A program made the translations under genes and the position numbers. 64,000 nt of DNA, taken from NCBI RefSeq assembly GCF_946479765.1, contig NZ_CAMLHO010000008.1:23671-87670 (forward strand), written 5' to 3'. Below, piece after piece: positions 56,498 through 64,000 of this stretch (position 1 is the first letter of the stretch; each line of letters begins with the position of its first letter). Below the pieces are notes generated by a model. The model did not search any database. It saw only the letters and a program-made list of their open reading frames with translations, and was not told the DNA's origin. The stretch is from an uncultured Aliivibrio sp. (lineage in GTDB: Bacteria; Pseudomonadota; Gammaproteobacteria; Enterobacterales; Vibrionaceae).

Positions 56498-58636
56498 ATG
56501 AATATTTTTGCTATCCTAAACCACTCAGGTGTTTTCTTTAAAGAAGAGCCAGTACGCGAATTACATGCTTCTTTAGAAAAAGCAGGCTACAAAGTAGTTT
56601 ACCCAGTAGACGCGCAAGATTTATACAAAATGGTCGAAATGAACCCACGAATTTGTGGTGTGTTATTTGATTGGGATAAATACTCACTAGACCTATGTAC
56701 TGAAATTAATACCCTGAATGAAAAATTGCCTTTGTACGCGTTTGCAAACCAACATTCAACATTAGACATTTCATTAACTGATTTACGTCTAAATCTTCAT
56801 TTCTTCGAATATGCCCTAGACATGGCTGACGATATCGCGTTGAAAATCAATCAAGCGACCGAAGAATATAAAGACCAAATCATGCCTCCTTTTACTAAAG
56901 CGTTATTTAAATACGTTGAAGAAGGTAAATATACATTCTGTACTCCGGGTCACATGGGCGGCACCGCTTTCCAAAAAAGCCCTGCAGGCAGCATCTTCTA
57001 TGATTTCTACGGTCCAAACGCATTTAAAGCGGATGTATCAATCTCAATGCCTGAACTAGGTTCATTACTTGATCACTCAGGTCCTCATAAAGAAGCAGAA
57101 GAGTACATCGCTCGTACTTTTAATGCGGACAGCTCTTACATCGTAACGAACGGTACGTCTACCTCAAACAAAATTGTAGGTATGTTCTCTGCACCAGCAG
57201 GCAGCACTGTACTTATTGACCGTAACTGCCATAAATCTCTGACTCACATGATGATGATGAGTGATGTAACGCCTATTTACTTCCGTCCAACGCGTAACGC
57301 TTACGGCATCTTAGGTGGTATTCCACAAAGTGAATTCACTCGTGAAGTGATTGAGCAAAAAGTAGCAGCAACACCAAACGCAACAATGCCGGGTTATGCA
57401 GTTATTACTAACTCAACTTACGATGGTCTGTTGTACAACACTCAATACATCAAAGAAACGCTAGAAACTAAATTCATTCACTTCGATAGTGCTTGGGTTC
57501 CTTACACTAACTTTAACTCTATTTACGAAGGTAAATGTGGTATGAGTGGTGAAGCGATGCCAGGTAAAGTGTTCTATGAAACACAATCAACTCATAAATT
57601 ATTGGCTGCGTTCTCTCAAGCATCAATGATCCATGTGAAAGGTGAGTTTGATAAAGAATCTTTCAACGAAGCCTTCATGATGCACACATCAACATCACCT
57701 CAATACGGTATTGTTGCATCAACAGAAATTGCTGCGGCGATGATGCGCGGTAATACAGGTAAGAAACTGATCCAAGACTCTATTGACCGTGCGATTCGTT
57801 TCCGTAAAGAGATCAAACGTCTAGAAAGTGAAAGTGACAGCTGGTTCTTCGATGTATGGCAACCAGAAAATATCGATACAACAGAATGTTGGAAACTGGA
57901 TCCTAAAGATACATGGCATGGTTTTAAAGACATCGATGATGACCACATGTACCTTGATCCAATTAAAGTAACGCTATTAACTCCAGGAATGAACGAAAAT
58001 AGCGAAATGAGTGAAACAGGTATCCCTGCTTCTATCGTTGCTAAATACTTAGATGAACACGGTATCGTAGTAGAGAAAACAGGTCCATATAACCTATTAT
58101 TCTTGTTCTCTATCGGTATTGATAAATCAAAAGCAATGCAATTACTGCGTGCGTTAACTGACTTTAAACGTGGTTATGATCTAAACTTAACAGTGAAAAA
58201 CTTCTTACCTTCACTGTACAACGAAGATCCAAGCTTCTACGAAGGCATGCGCATTCAAGAATTGGCACAAGGCATTCACGACCTTACTCGTAAATACCGT
58301 TTACCTGAATTGATGTTCAAAGCGTTTGATGTATTACCTGAACTAAAAGTAACGCCGCACGCAGCATGGCAAGAAGAGCTACGCGGCAATGTGGAAGAAG
58401 TGAAACTGGAAGAAATGGTTGGTCGCGTAAGTGCCAATATGATCCTTCCTTATCCTCCAGGTGTTCCACTAATACTTCCTGGTGAAATGGTAACAACAGA
58501 ATCTCGTCCAGTACTTGATTTCTTAGAGATGCTATGTGCAATCGGCGCTCATTATCCAGGTTTTGAAACGGATATTCACGGTGTATATGCTCAAAAAGAT
58601 GGCAGTTACACAGTGAAAGTATTAAAAGAAGATTAA
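56498..58636 (+). CDS. cadA: Inducible lysine decarboxylase CadA
   Basis: 712 aa; PLP-site ESQSTHKLLAAFSQASMIHVKG-like motif (ETQSTHKLLAAFSQASMIHVK). Confidence 0.96.
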   Translation: MNIFAILNHSGVFFKEEPVRELHASLEKAGYKVVYPVDAQDLYKMVEMNPRICGVLFDWDKYSLDLCTEINTLNEKLPLYAFANQHSTLDISLTDLRLNLHFFEYALDMADDIALKINQATEEYKDQIMPPFTKALFKYVEEGKYTFCTPGHMGGTAFQKSPAGSIFYDFYGPNAFKADVSISMPELGSLLDHSGPHKEAEEYIARTFNADSSYIVTNGTSTSNKIVGMFSAPAGSTVLIDRNCHKSLTHMMMMSDVTPIYFRPTRNAYGILGGIPQSEFTREVIEQKVAATPNATMPGYAVITNSTYDGLLYNTQYIKETLETKFIHFDSAWVPYTNFNSIYEGKCGMSGEAMPGKVFYETQSTHKLLAAFSQASMIHVKGEFDKESFNEAFMMHTSTSPQYGIVASTEIAAAMMRGNTGKKLIQDSIDRAIRFRKEIKRLESESDSWFFDVWQPENIDTTECWKLDPKDTWHGFKDIDDDHMYLDPIKVTLLTPGMNENSEMSETGIPASIVAKYLDEHGIVVEKTGPYNLLFLFSIGIDKSKAMQLLRALTDFKRGYDLNLTVKNFLPSLYNEDPSFYEGMRIQELAQGIHDLTRKYRLPELMFKAFDVLPELKVTPHAAWQEELRGNVEEVKLEEMVGRVSANMILPYPPGVPLILPGEMVTTESRPVLDFLEMLCAIGAHYPGFETDIHGVYAQKDGSYTVKVLKED

Positions 58637-58712
58637 GCCCTAGGGTTTTAAAGGATTATCGTTTATTTTAGGGCACGGAAGCCCTTACTCTATTTTAAAT
58701 TATGGTGATGTT

Positions 58713-59582
58713 ATGAAACGTATTCTTTCCATTCAGTCTCATGTGGTATTTGGTTGTGCAGGCAACAGTGCAGCGGTTTTTCCAATGCGAAGAATGGGAA
58801 TGGAAGTGTGGCCAATTAACACGGTACAGTTTTCAAATCACACACAATATTTACAAGGCTGGAAAGGCATCGCTATGCCTGCGGGCCATATTTCAGAATT
58901 AGTTGATGGTCTATCAGCAATTGAAGCAACAAAAGTCTGTGATGCGGTATTAAGTGGTTACTTAGGATCAGCAGCACAAGGCCAAGAAATTATTACGGCT
59001 GTTAAAAAAATCAAACAAGACAATCCAAACGCGATTTACTTTTGTGATCCGGTAATGGGACATCCTGAGAAAGGGTGCATCGTTGCACCAGAAGTTGAAG
59101 TGTTTTTTAAAGAATCGGCATTAGCTTCAGCAGATATTATTGCACCAAATTTACTTGAGTTAGAAAGTTTATCTGGCATGACTATTAATACCTTAGATCA
59201 AGTGATTGAAGCGAATAATCAACTGCTTGAAAAAGGCGTTAAGATGGTAGTGGTAAAACACTTGAGTCGTGCGGGAATTCAAAAAGATCGTTTTGAAATG
59301 CTATTAACCACCAAAGACGGCAGTTACCACGTTTCTCGTCCTTTATATGACTTTGATGCAAAGCGTCAGCCAGTAGGGGCAGGGGATTTAATCAGTGGTG
59401 TGATGCTGGCCAATTTGATGGCAGGCTATGCGCCAATTGAAGCATTTGAGCGTACCAATGCTGCGGTTGATTCTGTGATGAAAGAAACCTTCAATCGTGG
59501 AGCGTATGAGTTACAGCTTATCGCGTCACAAGAACAATTTAATGCGCCAAATATTACGGTAAAAGCGACGAAAGTAGCGTAA
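58713..59582 (+). CDS. pdxY: Pyridoxal kinase PdxY
   Basis: [58 protein letters not shown]. Confidence 0.95.
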   Translation: MKRILSIQSHVVFGCAGNSAAVFPMRRMGMEVWPINTVQFSNHTQYLQGWKGIAMPAGHISELVDGLSAIEATKVCDAVLSGYLGSAAQGQEIITAVKKIKQDNPNAIYFCDPVMGHPEKGCIVAPEVEVFFKESALASADIIAPNLLELESLSGMTINTLDQVIEANNQLLEKGVKMVVVKHLSRAGIQKDRFEMLLTTKDGSYHVSRPLYDFDAKRQPVGAGDLISGVMLANLMAGYAPIEAFERTNAAVDSVMKETFNRGAYELQLIASQEQFNAPNITVKATKVA

Positions 59583-59612
59583 TCCGTCATCATTCACAAT
59601 GAATAGAAAATG

Positions 59613-59657
59613 CAAAGCCCTTTAATCCCTATCGTCAGTGATTAAAGGGCTTTTTTA
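59613..59657. terminator. Terminator between pdxY and ankyrin gene
   Basis: AAAGCCCTTTAATC...GATTAAAGGGCTTTTTT. Confidence 0.9.
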
Positions 59658-59673
59658 TTGTGTTGATTTCTTT

Positions 59674-60132
59674 TTAATTATTGAATAGATCAGATTGACC
59701 ATAGAGGTGTGTAAATTCTTGTAGTGTTAAACCTGCATTATTTTTAATACTTTCAGAGCAGTTGATCTTATATAGACGTTTCGCTATCGAAAACTCACCT
59801 TTTATTATGGCTCCCATGATTGCTGTATTCCCTCGTTTATCTTGTAAGCATGCATTAGCGCCTTTTTCTAACAGTAATTCGATGGACGACTGGTGTCCAT
59901 AATAGGCGGCGGTCATTAATGCGGTATAACTTTTACTGTTGACTTGGTTTACAGGAAAACCCGCATTTAAAAATGTAGATAAAACGTCATCATTACCCGT
60001 TCTGGCTGCGGCAAAGTAAAGGGTAATTAATTCTTGATAATCTTCGTTGGTGGTTTGTTCTTTTTCTGTGGCAAAACCAGACAAAGGCAATAATAAAAAT
60101 ATCAGATAAAAATAAGCGATGCTTTTTTTCAT
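59674..60132 (-). CDS. Exported ankyrin-repeat protein (AnkB-like)
   Basis: Signal peptide; ankyrin repeats VNSKSYTALMTAAYYGHQSSIELLLEKGANACLQDKRGNTAIMGAI. Confidence 0.88.
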   Translation of the reverse strand: MKKSIAYFYLIFLLLPLSGFATEKEQTTNEDYQELITLYFAAARTGNDDVLSTFLNAGFPVNQVNSKSYTALMTAAYYGHQSSIELLLEKGANACLQDKRGNTAIMGAIIKGEFSIAKRLYKINCSESIKNNAGLTLQEFTHLYGQSDLFNN

Positions 60133-60225
60133 AGGGTTATCCTTGACGTTATTTTTAATAAAGTGGTTCGCAGGGCTCTCATTTCTGGGCAGAAAAGAGT
60201 CGTTATTCCCTGCGAACCAAAGCTT

Positions 60226-61737
60226 TTACATCGAGGCTAATTGGATAACTTGTTTTATATTTCCGTTTGTCGCTTTCGTTAGTTGAGTGCCATACTCTTT
60301 ATCTGCACGATAGAAATAACTCAGCATTGTTGCTTTGACATGTTCATCGTTAACTCGGCCCAAATCCGCAGCAAGGTTGGAGATTAAATCTTTTTTATCT
60401 TGTTTATTTAAGCTTCGATAAAATTCACCGGCTTGATAAAAGTTTCTTTGTTGGGTAATCGCTTTTTGTTGAACGTGACCACTAAGAGGTGTTTGTATTG
60501 TTTTATATTGTGGGTCTTCAGCTAAATCTAAGTGATTACTTGGTTCATAATTAATATCTGAGTTCATATTTGCGGTATTACCACGGCCATCTTGGTTATG
60601 GTTATACACCGTTGTTTTCGGTTTATTAATAGGAAGTTGAAATAGATTGACCCCTAAACGGTATAATTGAGTGTCAGAATAAGCAAATAAACGACCTTGT
60701 AACAGTCTGTCTTCAGACGGTTCAATTCCTGGAATTAAATTGGATGGTGAAAAGGCAGACTGCTCCGTTTCCAAAAAGAAATTATCAGGAACTTTATTTA
60801 ATGTCATTGTTCCGACTTTCTTTTCTGGGACATTAAGCCACATTTTTGTTGCATCTAAGCCGTTATAATCTAAAGAATTTAGCTCGTTTGGAGAAAGTAT
60901 TTTTACAAATAGATCCCATTTTGGATAATTACCAAGATCAATTTGAGAATAGAGGTCATTGGTTAAATGGTTAAAATCTTTACCTTGAACAGCCATTACT
61001 TCATTTGGACGAAGGCTTTTTATTCCTTGTTGACTCTTCCAGTGGAACTTAACGTAGTTCACCTCTCCTGATTGATTGATCCATTTATAAGCATGGACAC
61101 CAAATCCATCCATCTCTCGATAGGTCGCGGGTGTACCGAGGTTGCTGTAAACCCAACTTAGCATATGAGTACTGCTAGGTTCTTGGCTGAAAAAGTCAAA
61201 AAATCGGTTTGGATCTTGAATGTTGGTCACTGGTGATGGTTTTAGTGAGTGAACCATATCTGGAAACTTAATCGAATCACGAATAAAAAATACGGGTAAA
61301 TTATTACCGACTAAATCCCAATTTCCTTGTTCAGTATAAAATTTGGTTGCAAAACCTCGAGGATCTCTGAGGGTTTCTGGTGATCCTTTTGAGTGAATGA
61401 CACTTGAAAAGCGAACAAATACGGGGGTTTCTTTTCCTGTTTGAGCAAAAGGAGGTGATGCCGTTAAATGACTAAAATCAGCACTCGATACAAAGTTACC
61501 GTGCGCACCAGTTCCACGAGGGTGGACAACTCGTTCTGGGATACGCTCTCGTGCAAAACGCTGTAATTTTTGGATAAGCTGAACATCTTGCAACAATACG
61601 CTGCCATGTTCCCCCGCGGTTATTGAATTTTGATTATCACCAACTGGGGCTCCATTATCTCGGGTTAACGTTTGTGCTTGAATCGACGTAGTTGTTAAAC
61701 CTAGTGTTATATATAACAATTTTTTTTGTATTGTCAT
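60226..61737 (-). CDS. Monofunctional catalase with predicted signal peptide
   Basis: RIPERVVHPRGTGAHGNFVSS; FVRFSSV; RLFAYSDTQLYRLGVNLFQLPIN; N-terminal MTIQKKLLYITLGLTTTSIQAQ. Confidence 0.94.
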   Translation of the reverse strand: MTIQKKLLYITLGLTTTSIQAQTLTRDNGAPVGDNQNSITAGEHGSVLLQDVQLIQKLQRFARERIPERVVHPRGTGAHGNFVSSADFSHLTASPPFAQTGKETPVFVRFSSVIHSKGSPETLRDPRGFATKFYTEQGNWDLVGNNLPVFFIRDSIKFPDMVHSLKPSPVTNIQDPNRFFDFFSQEPSSTHMLSWVYSNLGTPATYREMDGFGVHAYKWINQSGEVNYVKFHWKSQQGIKSLRPNEVMAVQGKDFNHLTNDLYSQIDLGNYPKWDLFVKILSPNELNSLDYNGLDATKMWLNVPEKKVGTMTLNKVPDNFFLETEQSAFSPSNLIPGIEPSEDRLLQGRLFAYSDTQLYRLGVNLFQLPINKPKTTVYNHNQDGRGNTANMNSDINYEPSNHLDLAEDPQYKTIQTPLSGHVQQKAITQQRNFYQAGEFYRSLNKQDKKDLISNLAADLGRVNDEHVKATMLSYFYRADKEYGTQLTKATNGNIKQVIQLASM

Positions 61738-61918
61738 GATTGTTTTCCAATGCCTGATAAAACTCTTTTCTGCCCTAGGAAAATATATAACAAAAAGAAA
61801 ATTTAACTTAACTGAAAATACCTATTAATTTAATAGATGAAACTTATTGAACTATATCATTATAAATTAACTTTCTTGTTACCTTGAAGAGATATGGTAT
61901 CGTCTTCCTTTATGATTG

Positions 61919-62793
61919 CTAAGCAATATCATTTAAAAATTGAAGACGTTCTTCCTCTTGTTCTGACATTTGATAGGGCTAATCAGTTAAGCTTGACGTA
62001 TTAAATGACGAAATAGAAAAAACCGCTTCTTTACTCGGCCCATAACGTGTTTTTTCTCCTGGAAAACCCGACATTCTTTCTACTGTGATATTTCGTAATT
62101 CAAACTCAGTAGCGTAATTTTTAAGCACTGAATGATGTGCTTTTAGCTCAAATACGGTATTGCCCTGAGAGAACCTCCATTTATTGATTAAAGAAGCGAT
62201 AGGCCTGCCATCGATTTGAAATAAATTAGTTCTAATTCGGTAATTTCCTGATTATTTCACGTCAACATTCAGCGGTAATATAATATCGCTTCCAGTTGAA
62301 TAGGGAGGTTGAATTGAATTAACGTAAGCCATTGGGTCTGAAAATTGAATATCAGTAGTGAGTGTATATTTTCCATCTAAAAAGGAGGTCACCGCTTTAA
62401 TTTTAATCTATTGAGGCCACTTTTTTTGAGGTGTAAACTCAATAACTAAGTATTGTGTATAGTGAGTTGTGAGGGGTTTTCGAGTTTCTGGATCTAATAA
62501 CTCATACTCGATATGGTCAACCGCTAGATCTGAATTAAGTGTGATGGTAATTAATTCTGGATAATCAAATCGATATTTAAAGAGAGAGAAGTGGTATGAG
62601 GACCATCTAATACAGATATGTTAACTTCATTGAAGTGATTGGGTTTAAGATAATTTTTATTATTAGAACTCAGTGGCGTTGAGTAAGAAGGATAAACAAT
62701 ATCATCGGTATAAGCTTTAGATAATAAGGCAAACTGTTTGGTTAATTCTTGCGGTAAAACCTGCTGTACGTCATCTTTTTTTTGTGGATGCAA
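61919..62793 (-). pseudogene. Degraded exported-protein gene (possibly DUF4785-like) with three in-frame stops and a frameshift
   Basis: One reading frame 61919..~62580 is coherent except for stops at 62408-62410, 62252-62254 and 61979-61981; frame changes at GAGAGAGA (62582-62589) to join MHPQKKDDVQQVLPQELTKQ... Confidence 0.75.
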
Positions 62794-62799
62794 AGGTGC

Positions 62800-63482
62800 T
62801 ATTTTTGTTTGGTCTAATTATTTTTTTAGCGGTTCTCTATGCGCGGTGATCGCGGGTGCTAAAGGCTGGTTTGACATTCGCGAGTACATTCAAGGTCATC
62901 ACAATTGGTTTAAAAAAACGACATGTTCATTGAAGATATTCCCGCTGACGATACTATCGCTCGGATCATATCAACGATAGAGCCAGAGCAGTTTCACCGC
63001 TGTTTTTTGAACTGGATGCAATCGGTACATATCTTAACAAATGGTCAAGTGATTGCAATCGATGGTAAAACGCTTCGCGGCTCATACAACCGAGAAGATA
63101 GAGCCAGCACAATCCATATGATCAATGCTTACGCCTCTTCGAATAAACTGGTACTCGGGCAGCTAAAACTGGTCAAAAGAGCAACGAAATTACGGCCATT
63201 CCCGAACTTCTAAAGATGCTGGACTTACGTGGTGCTCTTGTGACAATCGATGCATTGGGTACTTGATGTCAGCATGAGCGAAGATGCCTGCCAGATCTAC
63301 AAAGACAACGGCGCGGAAAACGTGTCTTACTTGCGTCACATGGCTCTCAATATGCTTAGGGCTGAGCCGACGAAGGTGAGCATCGTCGGAAAACAAAAGC
63401 GTTGCTTAATGAATACATCAATGTTGGAAAAGATGTTAATTGCAGGGTTATCTAAAAACTGAACACTCATGCGGTTGCCTTG
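62800..63482 (+). mobile_element. Remnant of ISAs1-family transposase (H-repeat-like), 5'-truncated, frameshifted and internally deleted
   Basis: LCAVIAGAKGWFDIREYIQGHHNWFKK / [77 protein letters not shown] / [38 protein letters not shown]. Confidence 0.85.
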
Positions 63483-63519
63483 ACTAACAGCGCACCAATA
63501 AATAAAAAAATTTTATTCA

Positions 63520-63945
63520 TCACAATAAATTACGAACCAATTCTGACATGGTTTTATTCTTTGAATTGTCAACATAACGATAAGTATTTCCGCTTAACCA
63601 GTAAGTAAAATCAGTCGTATTTACTTTAATGATAGTGCCATCAAGCAGTGTTTTCTGTTGGCTTATTACTGTAACTTTGCCTTGATTTTTTGTGCCTATT
63701 AATTCGCTATGACTGTAATTATCTCCCATTAGTAATGGATAATGATAAGGCATAAAATTAGTTACCGCTTCAGGTTGAGTCGCTACTTCTCCATCAAAAG
63801 CGAGAGTCGTTGAACAGCTTGCAAATGAGCCAGATTGACTTGACCCACAGGAACAGTGGCTTGCTACAACACCATCGTCTTTACCAAGTGCAGCTAAGCT
63901 AGGAAAAGAAGCTATAGCAATAATGAATAAAAATAGACGTGAAAG
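63520..63945 (-). pseudogene. Exported protein of unknown function, 5' end cut by IS insertion
   Basis: Continuous frame ...LSRLFLFIIAIASFPSLAALGKDDGVVASHCSCGSSQSG...MSELVRNLL*; the signal-peptide-like start abuts the IS end at 63946 with no clear native start. Confidence 0.55.
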
Positions 63946-64000
63946 GGCGTTGTTGACTAAATCAGGGAACCTTTCGTAAATCTTGTGATCAGATCATTAT
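63946..64000. mobile_element. End of an IS903-like (IS5 family) insertion sequence, continues beyond window
   Basis: GGCGTTGTTGACTAAATC agrees at 16 of 18 positions with the recalled IS903 terminal repeat GGCTTTGTTGAATAAATC. Confidence 0.6.

Noticed and set aside
61919-62580. Stop-codon recoding of the interrupted frame
   Set aside because: Stops include both TAG and TAA and the frame also has a frameshift beside IS debris; pseudogene decay is simpler.

Overview
The window looks like a mostly core, syntenic segment of a Vibrionaceae chromosome, with Aliivibrio/Vibrio fischeri-like gene content and low GC. Recognisable blocks, in order: yaaA(partial)-mscS-yggE; serA/rpiA; fau(ygfA)-6S RNA-zapA-ygfB-ubiH-ubiI; ytfK; ygfZ/sdhE-ygfX; nadB/rpoE-rseABC-lepA-lepB-rnc-era-recO-pdxJ-acpS; barA/rlmD-relA-[flagellin]-mazG-pyrG-eno-ftsB-ispD-ispF-truD-surE-pcm-nlpD-rpoS; ynjF-ynjD-ynjC; nupC; a Dcu-type transporter; metA; a DMT exporter; a split YeeE/YedE pair; cadC-(agcS)-cadB-cadA-pdxY; ankyrin protein plus exported catalase. 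The last ~2 kb is a decaying region: a multi-stop pseudogene, an internally deleted ISAs1-family transposase, and an ORF cut by the end of an IS903-like element. I found no CRISPR array, prophage or obvious defence system. The best candidates for undescribed biology are: (1) a structured nupC leader with two small upstream ORFs, the second ending on the nupC ribosome-binding region; (2) a run of perfect hairpins ending in an intrinsic terminator downstream of ygfZ (candidate sRNA or 3'UTR RNA); (3) a short promoter-to-terminator unit near 49.83-49.90 kb; (4) the cad locus, where agcS is inserted, pdxY follows cadA, and CadC lacks a periplasmic cysteine pair. All calls come from reading the sequence; no database search was run.
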